DNA from: Lepas anatifera | Lineage: Eukaryota > Arthropoda > Thecostraca > Lepadidae | Direction of reading: 5' to 3' | Length of the DNA stretch: 64,000 nucleotides | Assembly (NCBI GenBank): GCA_034440635.1 | Contig: JAOTON010001574.1 | Location: 620,001-684,000 of the forward strand | Shown here: positions 22,501 to 33,334 of the stretch, piece by piece | Numbering within the stretch: position 1 is the first letter of the stretch | Layout: each line of letters opens with the position of its first letter | The notes under the pieces: model-generated | Told to the model about the DNA's origin: nothing | The model's database searches: none | The model's input: the letters and a program-made list of their open reading frames with translations, nothing else | Program-made: the position numbers and the translations under genes

Positions 22501-23350
22501 GATAAGAGGAGACCCAGTCATCACCTAGACTGATCACTTGTCGAAGTTTGGATCCATTATCGCCCGAACTTCGCACAAAGCAGCTGCAATCAAGCTACAG
22601 CATCACAGAAAGTAACTAACGTCTGTAAAGTTCCTGGAAAAGTAAGAAGTCGTGATGAAACTGTGAAGATGGTGAATTCTCATCGCTAAGCTAACAGCCA
22701 ATTTTTATGAAATGCCGTGTCAACTTAAGACATGTTTAAAGAAATGTGCCACAACCGGATGTGTTCATAACGGGATGTGAACTGAGTTAGCCATGAGGTG
22801 AAAGAGCACACCGAGAAATCACTTGATTGATATTCCATTTGTTCCAGAACTTACTGTTCGCCGAAAAAAAGAAACAAAAAACATTCACCCCCGGTGATCA
22901 CGTGGTGTGGTATGACCTTTTGATCAAGATAACATGCGGAAATGGCGACCTTTACGTCTAGCAAAGGAAAATTAAACAATACGAAATGTTGAGATTTTCA
23001 GCTGCTTTTTCAGAAGAGATAAGGCAGAATTCATCGTTTTCAACAGCAAATGTCTCTAAACCACTCGCATCTGGAATTGCACCAAGGACCCACGTTCCCG
23101 TAAAAAAGTATTTTGATATGCAGAATTCCGGTGATGAATACAGCTCATCCTGGCAAAGAGGGTAAAATATAGGGTGCAAAGTCTCAAAACAAAAAGGTGA
23201 ACTACGGCTTAGAAAGCTACTGAACACATGACTCACATGTCCTGATCGGCCTGGATTAGTTGACTGGTCACACTTGGGCGGCAGTCCGCGCACCACGCAC
23301 AGAAGGAGCACCCGTGGGAAGTTCCCTGACCAAGATTTGGCGAGAGCGCG
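19561..23350. other. Non-coding, nothing assigned
   Basis: Overlapping small frames on both strands (for example 20338-20736 and 22958-23311) lack domains and splice context. A CRE palindrome lies at 21514-21521. No repeats are visible. Confidence 0.45.
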
Positions 23351-23357
23351 CGTGCGC

Positions 23358-23400
23358 GCAGGGGCGCAGCCAGATCAAATTTTAGGGGTGACACTGCTGC
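23358..23400 (+). mobile_element. Solo hAT-like left end
   Basis: CAGGGGCGCAGCCAGATC followed by TTTTAGGGGTG has the form of a hAT-type terminus. I could not find the matching right end or a target duplication within the next kilobase. Confidence 0.3.
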
Positions 23401-24124
23401 CAGGAACAAAAATTCGGTACAAAATGTTTAAGTTTATTAGTGGTTGTCATACACTACCACCTTTCAGCGAGGCAGACTCGGTTACGTTTCGAGTGTCTGC
23501 TATATTAGCGGTGGCTTAATTTTCATCGATAAATCTCAGCTGAATGGAAAAGTGAGAAACCTGTCATTCCCCAGAGCCCAACCATCCCCGCACAACATAC
23601 ATCAGGTCAGGAATGTAACAGCATACATGTATTCACATCTAGGAACGCTCTCCACTAAAATACAATTTTACAATGCAAATCTACCGGCAATCATTGACAG
23701 CCATTGAAGTAAAAAAAACTGATGCTCAAAAATTCGGGTTTTGACAGGTTTAAAGGTTTGACTTTACCGCAAATCGTGATGGCTATTCAAATAGACCTTT
23801 GTATTCCTGCTGCAGCAGCATTCGCTCAGTTCGCCTCCGCGTTTTCTGAAAACTGTTGACATTCTCGCAAATGGTGATGTCAGAACGGATAATCTCATTT
23901 CTGAGCCGGGACGTTTTACTCCGTGTATTTCCCCCAGGCAACATGAAAGAGCGTGCATTGCTTTTAATAAAAGGTCGTGAAACAACGACAAGGGTGAGAC
24001 ATTTTCATAAGGATTGCACGTGCAGCCATTGCGGGATGTTGAAAGTCGCGGAAAAGGTTGCCAGGCCAACGATCGACACAGGAAATAGCGGCCACAGAGC
24101 AGCGGTGACTTTACTCTCTAGATA

Positions 24125-24581
24125 TTAAAGGGAACGTGGCACCTTGGTCGAATCCTGGAATTTAGTGTAACTAGGCGTACTTTTAGCCGAAAATAATGAA
24201 ACCACTCATGATATCTCAGAAAAATGTACAATAAGCTCAATATGGTGATTTTTAAAATACTCCTCTAGGTAAGAAATAAATATCTGCCTGTGGATGATGT
24301 CATGATCTGGCAGCCACTACCATACTCGAAACGCTTCAAGGGCTTCGATTGGCTGATGCCCATCGTGACGTCAGCATATGCCGTCACACCAACAGCCATG
24401 ACAACTGTGGCCTGCTGCTACGGATACATGAGGGGTACATTGCAGGTAGGTTTTAGCTTTTATTTACGGAAACTTTGAGTTGCAAGACAAATGATATATT
24501 GAGTACCGGGTTTTCCGACTTGCTTTACAACTTGGCTATCTCAGTTAAAATCACGTTGTGAAGGTGCCACATTCCCTTTAA
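24125..24581. mobile_element. TTAA-type MITE carrying CCAAT box plus CRE, copy 1
   Basis: The left end TTAAAGGGAACGTGGCACCTT and right end AAGGTGCCACATTCCCTTTAA are near-perfect inverted repeats with intact TTAA at both edges; length is 457 bp. The interior carries ATTGG (inverted CCAAT) at 24348 and TGACGTCA at 24366. There is no coding capacity. A second copy of identical length is at 55029-55485. Confidence 0.85.
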
Positions 24582-26223
24582 AGACCACGAAGGCTAAGAA
24601 CAGATGGCATTAATGATGGAAATACCACTTCCTACCCATTGAAAAAACGTTATTCATTAATACTTTGTCTAGCATACCTACTCGGACTTGTTGCAGAGGT
24701 TTGTGGAAACATTGAATTGCTACCTAACTTAAGGTTTTATTTTGCAGACGATCGAAGTAGCTTTTGGGATCCCAACACCAAATGCATGGCTATAAATTCC
24801 TGTTGCTTGGGGGTTTTTGGATAATTTGACCACTCGTCATTTGGCGCCAAACTGTGATCGAAATACGAACGATGGCCGTATTTTGTCCGTCTCATTGAGG
24901 GAAATGGATTTCATTGATTTCATTTCATTCAATTCATTGAGAGAAATGGAAACCGAATGGATGAAGAGATCTAAAGAAAGTGTTCATTATTACCTAATCA
25001 TATCGTTGATTTGTCTATGCAACGAATAATTTAGCACTAACGTAAGAACATTCAAAATAGCTGGGGCCGAACGATACCTAACAATGTTTGGGATGAATTT
25101 GTGTTCAAGTGATGATAAAAATTGAAATAAATTAGGGACATGCACCCATGTTTCACATCCTTCTTTACCGTTTCTAATTCGCAGTATTCCCAGCAGAATA
25201 TGCCCAGACGAGTGCCCGCTACTGTCGGAGACTCGTTAAACATCGAAATACATTCACATTTCCAGATCGTGATTTTAAAAAAATCCTCACCAAAGTGCCG
25301 CAACAGGAACAACTTGAACGTATAGCTGGCAAAGACATGCGGCACTATTTACTGGAATCTTAAATTGCATGACCAGAAAGAAAGTCCGACATTTTCCTAC
25401 TGCAGCGCTGCCATGTTCTTGCTTGCATCCCAGAGGTAAGGGCCATAGCGGGCGCTTGCAAGATGCAATCACATGCTCGTTCCGCTGTTCAGAATGTTCC
25501 AACGACCCTTTTATCCATTTAAAGAGCACGACATGTCTTTCTTGGGATTCTTTAATGGTCAGCCTCTTTCTGACGACAGCAAAAAGGTCACGAGGTTCAT
25601 AGGATCTAGAAATTGCAACTCAGGCTTGTTTCCAGTGGAATTAGCTACTGTTATATAAAATTAGAACAGATCTGGCTGTGCAAGTAGTTGCCAAGCATGA
25701 AAACCGTGCAGCAAAATACAAGGATAATTTTAGACAAAAATCAACCATATAAACATAGGCATAAAGACATGCCTACAATACCAGCAATGCACTGAAGAAA
25801 CTGAACATCTATCAAACTGCATGACTAGAAAAGCTTCCTTCCCAGCCACAGAACTGCAGGGACGGCTTGGGGGCGTCTTTAAACGAGCAATTTAATGTTA
25901 TCTCTTTTTTATTTAAACCACCATTTTTGGCATCTCCTGAGTCTGTCCCTGTGTTATGGTAAATTGTTGGTATGCTCATGATGGCTGCTATGAAGGACAA
26001 TTTTTTCGTGGCAAAAAAGGTCCGTACGTGAATTGATATTCGCGTAGCAAGAACAATAATCTGAGGATTTTTCACCTTGGCCGAACCGCATCAGAAATTT
26101 CCCCTCGACCAAACCATGCCAGAAACTTTCATGCGAAATCTAGTATCATGTCTTACGTTTTTACATACCTCCGATATCATTCAAGAAAACGTAAAAACCA
26201 CACTTACAGATGGTTACACATGA
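24582..26223. other. Non-coding, nothing assigned
   Basis: Several frames of 60-97 codons occur on both strands; none has a recognisable domain or convincing splice sites. The frame at 24639-24824 looks signal-peptide-like at its start but lacks an in-frame continuation. Confidence 0.45.
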
Positions 26224-26231
26224 GAGCATGG

Positions 26232-26543
26232 CAGGGGCGGACGCAGACCCCAGTTTTGGGGGTGCAAACACATGTCTGCCTCTCCTCCTGGGGGGTGGGG
26301 GGGGAGGTGGGACGTGCAATTTGGGTGTTCGACAGACCTAGTATACTACCTCTCCAAGTACATGATCGCTCTCCTGGAAGGGGGGGGGTGGGATCGAAGA
26401 TGTTTTGCTCTACAGACCTAGTGTAAGCACCTTTTTTTCAAAAACAATCCGGCGTTTGAGGGGCCAAAAGATAGTTTGGCCCCCTCCAGTGCTTTGGGGG
26501 ACATGGCCGGAATGCCCCCCCCCCCGCCCTGCGTCCGCCAATG
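26232..26543. mobile_element. hAT-type MITE with perfect 8-bp target duplication
   Basis: CAGGGGCGGACGCAG at the left and CTGCGTCCGCCAATG at the right are terminal inverted repeats. GAGCATGG is exactly duplicated at 26224-26231 and 26544-26551. It is the same family as 17006-17212, but about 100 bp longer through expansion of G-rich internal sequence. Confidence 0.85.
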
Positions 26544-26599
26544 GAGCATGGCAGCAATCCTTCTGTAGCCCTCCTGCGTATCTGGAAGAAGGAAGCCTT

Positions 26600-26772
26600 G
26601 GGACTGAACGACGCACCAAATTCTGACGTAGGTAATATGGCGTCGCCCACTCTCACCCTTTTGGATGGGTATATTGGGGACCGGGAGTCCTTATTCATTA
26701 TTCCCACCTGCGATTGAACAACGGTCAGCGACATAGAAGCACAACCCATTTTTACTGCGCCACTGCAGCCCA
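26600..26772 (-). mobile_element. Diverged tRNA-derived SINE
   Basis: On the minus strand the head GGCTGCAGTGGCGCAGT is A-box-like and GTTCAATCGC is B-box-like. The body matches the 13871 copy (ATAAGGACTCCC, CCCAATATACCCATCC, AGGGTGAGAGTGGGCGACGCC) and ends near GGTGCGTCGTTCAG. No target duplication could be defined. Confidence 0.65.
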
Positions 26773-27714
26773 TGTCTGCAGATGTTCATAGAATTGTAAT
26801 GTAGTATAATATACCCTGAACGTGATATGAAGAATTCATAAATATACCATAAAAAATAATTGCATTATGCAGTCATCAAAAGTAGATGCAGTCTGCCTTG
26901 CGAGTAAGAAATCCTAGCTGCATCCCCTTCCCTTCAAACTCATAGAGAAATCCACGCACCAAACCCCGTGTGGGAGTTTCGGCCGTCGAGTGGCGCGACT
27001 GTTCAATCTGTCGTCCCCAGACGGATTCCTACAAGTCCACCAACCAATCGAACCAGCCCCCCCCCCACCGCATCGCATCCCTCCCCTTTCCAAACTCTTA
27101 ACGCCCCAGCGGCTGACAAACATTTCCAAATCAGCCCCGCAAACTAGCCAACTCAGCGCTTCTGTGGGTCCCAACCAGGCAAACTTATCGAAACTACGTT
27201 ACATTTCTCTCAGAAACATTTTCTGATGAAAATTGGACTCGGATTCAGGAGACGGCGCCGGCTTGATGTCAATAGAGCTTGGAGAAAGGGGAGGAAGTGG
27301 TGACGGGATACCTTTAGAGCTCGACGCGAGAGCGAAGCATTTGCTGACAAGTTTAAGGAGTCGGATGGTAAGCCAGGTTCTCGTCAATGAAGAAAGCTGT
27401 AGCGTAGTTATCAACCTTTGTGTCTGATATTGCTCCACTTGACTGTCCATTGATCCTAGATAAGAAAAATCCTCTTGGCCAGTCAAGTGGGCCAATCAGG
27501 TCTAAGAGGAAAACACAGAGGAGGCTAAAATGGTCACTATGTTGACTGTGGAAAAAACAATTGACAGTGACTTGTCAAATTCTGAAGTGAGCTTCGATGT
27601 TAAGGTGGCATGGTTTTAGTTGAGTAGCATGTCAAAGCCTCATCATCTTCAGTTTAAGAGGATATTACCATGACCACCTACCAATCGTTCAACCATGTTC
27701 TGAACCCCAGAGGC

Positions 27715-27862
27715 ATTAATAATAATTGTTGGGGTTTAACGACGCACCAACTGCCAGGGTTATACGGCGTCGCCAACTCTCACCCTGTTGGAAGGGATTT
27801 TGGGGATCAGATCGACTTATTCAGAGGCTCCGCCGGACTTGAACCCGGGACCGGTGGCTTAG
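27715..27862 (-). mobile_element. tRNA-Arg-derived SINE, 5'-truncated copy
   Basis: It is nearly identical to the SINE at 13871-14050 from the 3' AATTATT end to the TGGCTTAG of the A box, differing by a C/T change and a single G deletion. The first ~25 bases of the tRNA head are missing. A conspicuous 143-codon frame spanning it (27670-28101) is therefore not a gene. Confidence 0.85.
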
Positions 27863-27869
27863 CTATCCT

Positions 27870-30800
27870 CGCTGCCACTTTCAGACGGCATGTGGCAACA
27901 CTCGAGAGTGTAAAACTTCCCACCGCAGCATGTGAATTGATTTATTTAATTGATTTATCATTTTGGCATTTCCAATATGCCCACCCTGGGCGTGACGCTG
28001 AGATTTCTCCAGGATTCAATTCTTGCCTAGCCGGCACTCGAAAGCTAGATGTCCTACCGGAGTGGACACACATAGCAAAAAACAAAATCACCGAACAATA
28101 ACTGCTAGCGCTGGCGGTTGAACTTGTTCCAAATTAATTCAGAGAAACATGCGACCAGTTCTTCCTCGATGATTGTGTTTTTACCGACGATTTCCTATCA
28201 AGAGTGAAAAGGCAGGATTTGAAATGATTCGGGTGGTTAAGGCCGTCAAAAATTACGCGACGCAAAGGCGAGGAGAGAAGTCAGCCCCAGCGATATCAAG
28301 CGTTACAAATGCTCATCAGGGAGCGTTACATGACAGAGCAGGGGGTTTAAAAATCACACAAAAAATTCGCGTTAGGTAATTTCGGGATGGCCCCTTATTC
28401 TCCCGACGCCAACGGTCTTCACACTATGGCACACCGGCCTGGCCTGGCACCGGGCGTACAGTCTCTGACAAGGGGATGGAAGTGACACCGCGCCAGGCCC
28501 CCCTCCCCCAGCTCAGCGCGGCACAGACAAGGCGCGCCAAGGCAAACACGTGAATTTTTATAACATTACAGCCACCACAACTCGGACTCACTTCACCTGG
28601 GCAATTCCTATGGCCAGAACGACTCTCTACATGCTGTTCAGGATGTGGAAGACCCTGCCGACATGTGGGAGGGAAGTTCGATTTAAAACTCTCCTACCGC
28701 GTCTGGCGAGGGTGGTCTTTGATTGGTCTGTTTTATGGGTTCGTCTTACGTCTCCGACAACTAGCCATTGAGCATGGTAGTAGACCCACTTCATGGAGTG
28801 GGCAATTTTCAGCATTCGATATGCTCACAAAAGACGCATTCGCATTACCTTTTTGACAGGCACTTTTCCTAATAACAATACAAACTGTTCCCGGCAGTGA
28901 TAAAGTGATAAGACCATTTTAGCCATTTAATTCTAATGCAGCTGCTTCAGTTTTCTTACCCTCAGACCTCCAGTGTTATCATCTGTTTCATTATAGAGAG
29001 CAAAGATACTTACCTGACCAACGAAACTTTTCAGCCTTTGTACTATATCTGAACAGGGTGATATAGGTAATTTCTGCAAGAACAACAGGCCTTGCTGGAT
29101 CCACTGCAGCTAGATCAAATTACTTTAATGACGAAGTTTATGACAGGGTTATTGCTGGACCATTTAGGCATCCGTGTCAGGTCAACCTCTTGTGGGCAGG
29201 CCTGCCTCCCTCACGAGCTGAGAAGTTAAACATCAGCGAAGCAAAATTTTCGGTCCAACTTTGGACGGAACTCTCTCTGAATTCCCACAGCCCATTCTTT
29301 AAAAATCGGCGCCCGTGTTGCTTTCGAGATATACATCAACAAAGGCGAGTAACGCAACGATGCTCAGTTGGGCGTTACCTTTGTACCGCTTGTAAAAGGT
29401 CAGAGCAGAGCGGATTGTCACGGCGCAAGTCTGAAGTGCAGGTTATCGAAAACATTGCAAATTGAAGAAGAGCAAAACTTGCCGAATGCAATAACCTTAA
29501 ACTTCCATGACTTGGCTGTTCTCGATCAGGCCCGTAGTCTGGCCTAGCAGCATTACTTATCACATGATTTTGATGGCAATGGGTGGGTGTATCATATGCA
29601 GAAAAACTTTTCAGTCAGGACTCCTAATCTTGTAACTGAAATCGTGGTAGTCTGGTGACTCCCCGCTGGTGAGCGAGATATATGGTAAGTGAAGCATAGT
29701 TGTCCGCTGCGGGGGTGAGACCATTCACGGCTGACGCGAGCACATGGCGAGTGGTGAAGAGAAGAACGGATATTTGCTTGGATAACCCCACACATGCCGA
29801 TGTATAACTTGCTGCGAGGTATATTCAGCATCTAGGTGCTAACTTCGGACTTGTTGACGGATTGTATGACCGACGCGAAGAGATAACGACACATCAGAAA
29901 CACTTGGCATGTCGACAAAAGCAAACACGGTGTTTTGGTCTTATGCTGCTTTACATTTTCTCAGAGAACAATTCAAAACCGTTCACCATTCACCGACTCA
30001 TGAACATGAACTGAACTGAACAACACATGAAAATTTGCCGTTACAGGTTGCGAAGAAGTTTTTGTCCTGTGTTCGTTACGACACTTCGCACCTTGCATTC
30101 CACTTGAACTTTCCGATGTTGAACATTATACCTAACGTCCCACAACATTTACTCACAGAGTTGTGAAAATCATTGATAATATCAGCGATACGGCATGCAT
30201 GACTTCATTTGATTTTCCGAAACGACAAGGAGAGAGAGAGAGCTCGGGATCATTCCACAGAGGAAATAGATGACAAGGTAGTTCCACAAAACAAAGTATA
30301 GAAATAATAGTTACTTTTGCTAACGCGTGGCACATGTGTAATCATACTTACAGATGGCACACACCATTTAACTGCAAAATGATCCATCACTTAAAGTACA
30401 TTTCCTATCTGATTCAAACCCACTCTACCCACCCGCATTAAGTTGTTGCATCAGATAGCATTTTGCTATCAGACTGCGTTAGCACGCATAAACCCCTTCC
30501 TGCTGACAGACCACAGCACTTATGTAAATTGAACTCGTGTAAAGCTTCAACATCACCACCCTGGTTCCATTTCAAAATGGCGCACGGCGGAAGCAAGAAA
30601 GAGTGAAGGAACCGACGAGAGATAGTCCATAAAGCGAAACGAGCTACGGAGATAGAAATGGAGAAATGACGGTATAAACAGACGGATGGGACAGTCAAAG
30701 AAATAGTTCCAAAAAAGGACAAAAAGGAGTCTGGGATAAATAAGAAACCATTGGAGAGAGTGAGAGCTTGAAATAGTTCGGGAGAGAGGGAGAGCGATAT

Positions 30801-32240
30801 CGAGATGGAGAGAGAGAATGAGGGAGCGAGATCAGGCAATAAAAAAACAAAGGAAAACCACGGGACTAGATATGGCGGGAGATAATATGACAAGCACTGG
30901 AAAATCGGATGAGACCTGAATTCAAGCGAGAGATACAAAACAGCCTGATCAGCAGGATAATAAATCTATACAGCCCGGGCGCGGCGGGGACGCAGTAGCC
31001 ACAGAAACGAAGCCTTGAGATTCAGGCAGATAGCGAGAGGCAACGCACTAGATAACGCTACGATTGAGCATGAACGCACATAGAGGATTGCGAAATGCCC
31101 AGGTGGGTACACTAGGGTAGTAATAATAAGAAAACGGCGCTATTTACTGGCTGCTTGTGTATGAGCCACTTAAGCGTAGGACACAAACTGCAAGGCTCGA
31201 ATCGCTGAGGTCGTAATTAACTACCGTAGAATGCACCCAACAATATCAGCAATTATACCGAGTCAAAGGGCATTTCAGTGTCAAAATACCTAGTTCAATA
31301 GCAATTTAGGTGTGTGCCGGGGTTAAAGGTCGCTCCAGAATCATTTTAAGACCCATTTCAAATAATTTTGTAGCATTCAAGCTACTCCATATTTACAGTA
31401 AATATCAACACAAATTCGACAAAATGCCGTATAAAGACAATTGTTCCCGCTCAACCCAAAACACGCCGTTTATATACAAGTCTATAACTGGGGCCTGTCG
31501 ATGATACAAAGCAATAAATGAGCAAATATTTTTCACGCATACCGCAACACGACAATTGCGTCTCCCTCCCCAGCGATGGGCCTCCCTCGCCCCGAATGAG
31601 CGACCTAGGCGGGTGAATAAAATGTTTAAGCGTTTTGGGAACTTTTGTGAAAAGTTACATACGGTACGTGGCCACAGACCGAGTTTTTATTACGATCAAA
31701 CCTTGCAATTTAGCCCCGCAACCTGGCACTGGCAGCTGAGGTTTAAAAGTTTCACACCTAGCCGATAAGGATTGATATTATATTAATTATAATCCAATAC
31801 TAACCCAGGGTACAATTTTGTTAGAGCTCTCATGGTCTCGCATAGGTCGTAACAGTTGAAAATGGGGTCCCGCAGTGCTATTCTATAAATGGCTGCACTC
31901 TGTTTTGTTTTGGTTAATCTCATACAAAATATTGGGGTACTTCGGTACCTATAGTCTTTTTAACAACGTTGAAAGAGATTCCAGTGAATAATGGGCATTT
32001 GAACATCAAGGTGAATCAGGGTCACTTTTCCACGTCTTCCGGGACACCTGCATGTGTTTAGAATGGACACTTCTACGCTTGAACCTGCACTTGATCCAGA
32101 AAAACGCTGGGATCATGAATAGGATACACTGTAGGTTCACATATAATATAAATTTCCGGAGCTTTCCGTTTATGGACACGACACGTGACTCCTACACACG
32201 TGCACCTCCACAATAGCACTGCAAGGCACACTGAGGGCAG
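27870..32240. other. Non-coding, with purine-rich stretches
   Basis: A GA-rich stretch lies around 30775-30840, giving a serine/leucine-rich minus-strand frame that I do not accept as coding. A short G/C-rich run is at 28490-28550. Nothing else is assigned. Confidence 0.4.
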
Positions 32241-32255
32241 CACCCAGGCACTCAC

Positions 32256-32321
32256 CGGCTCTGACATACGGCACTCCTGCTCCACCGGAATGTTGAGCGA
32301 GAGATCGAAGGCGTCCGGAGT
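32256..32321 (-). CDS. Candidate upstream coding exon of the same TOX-family gene (22 codons)
   Basis: Seen: on the minus strand, a T-rich tract ending GTTTGTTGCAG precedes 66 nt that read TPDAFDLSLNIPVEQEC followed by RMSEP. The next bases are GTGAGTGCC, a strong donor. Both boundaries are phase 0, so it joins in frame to the exon at 16639-16737 across a 15.5-kb intron. Codon third positions are G/C-rich, like the downstream exon. Known: vertebrate TOX proteins have a short tyrosine/methionine-rich stretch with an 'M(T)EP'-like motif just before the LGDEEF motif, and RMSEP would sit there. Inferred: this is the adjacent 5' coding exon. The peptide alone is too short for me to recognise a family, so gene membership rests on strand, phase, splice sites and position. 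It could belong to another minus-strand gene. Confidence 0.55.
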
Positions 32322-32972
32322 CTGCAACAAACAAAAACAAGCCTTAAGCCGATACCGCTCCCGGCTCGGAGTCTCCCAGCTCTCCTCCCCCGGCTGGCTC
32401 TCCACATCCCTGCAGCGTTGAGCAATAAGAGAAGGGTGAACACTCTTCATCCATTATTCAGCGGACAAATTTACGACCATTCTAAATCACACAGCATTTC
32501 CATTACATGCAACTAGCGTTGCGATTCGTTAAAGCCCAATTCTGAGGGCGGGATTAAGTGTATCTTCCGGAAGGGCGTCTGATGGGACGCGATGGAGCGC
32601 ACCGACCATGCAGTCTCCGACCCGCATACTAACAACAGCGAGATCAGATAGCTCCGCCGATAATCAACGTTCACCCGGACCTGATCTGTTTAAAATCGAG
32701 CTGGTAAACAGAACTTGGCTAAATCATTGAAGCACCCACGTAATTGGCACAATCAGGACATGGTAGACTTATAAAGCGTGGTCACTGTGGTTTGCAAGCA
32801 GGCGTTGAATGATACGCGATAGCTAACTCATGCTTTGCCGACAACCTCAATTTAATTGTGTTCCATCGTCGCAAATAAACCCATCCGATCAACTTATGCA
32901 GATCCCACTGATCCAACCAGGCGCCCGACATTCCCAACAAGGCTGAGCAGGGACTGGATCGGTGAGGCGGCG

Positions 32973-33021
32973 CACGTGGCACGTGCCTGACGTACTGCAC
33001 GTGCCGCACGTGACTCACGTG
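32973..33021. promoter_or_regulatory. Cluster of five canonical E-boxes (CACGTG)
   Basis: CACGTG occurs at 32973, 32980, 32998, 33007 and 33016, five in 49 bp where one per ~4 kb is expected. CACGTG is bound by bHLH and bHLH-ZIP/PAS dimers such as Myc-Max, USF and Clock-Cycle. The cluster is about 650 bp upstream, on the gene's strand, of the 22-codon exon, so an enhancer or internal promoter is plausible. Confidence 0.55.
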
Positions 33022-33184
33022 GCTCTGACAGGTGATCGCCCGTCCGCGGCAGCAGCAGGGGCCAGAGGCCGATTAACCAGCTGACAAACATGATAGCCAG
33101 TGCAAACTCGGAGCAGTGACGTCAGAAGAGATGTCCTTCGGTGGTTGATTCAGTGTCATTGCTGTCGTGTTCATTACTCTAAGC

Positions 33185-33334
33185 CAGTGGCAGATCCAAG
33201 AATTCATTTCGAGAGGGGCTTGTGGGCTCGAGCCTCACCCACCGCCTGGATCAGCCTCCGCCTATGCATTTACTATAGGCCCTCTTGACATTTCGGGGGG
33301 GCTGGGCCCCTAACCTCGCCTGGATCCGTCACTG
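33185..33334. mobile_element. hAT-type MITE, CAGTGGCRGATCCAAG family
   Basis: The left CAGTGGCAGATCCAAG and right CTGGATCCGTCACTG are inverted repeats. Internal GCCTCCGCCTATGCATT matches the copy at 47122-47278. Flanking octamers CTCTAAGC and CTTTCAGC agree at 6 of 8 positions. Confidence 0.7.

Larger units (their letters stand above)
16738..32255 (-). other. Inferred intron between the two candidate exons
   Basis: It is bounded on the minus strand by the GTGAGT donor of the 22-codon exon and the TTTTCAG acceptor of the TOX exon, giving about 15.5 kb. It contains two hAT-type MITEs, a TTAA element inside a SINE-like unit, a CpG-rich patch, a CCAAT+CRE MITE and two SINEs. An unseen small exon inside it cannot be excluded. 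Confidence 0.5.

Noticed and set aside
27670..28101. 143-codon plus-strand frame
   Set aside because: Half of it is the reverse strand of a SINE copy.
30438..30938. 166-codon minus-strand frame
   Set aside because: Serine/leucine/isoleucine-rich low complexity from a GA-rich stretch.
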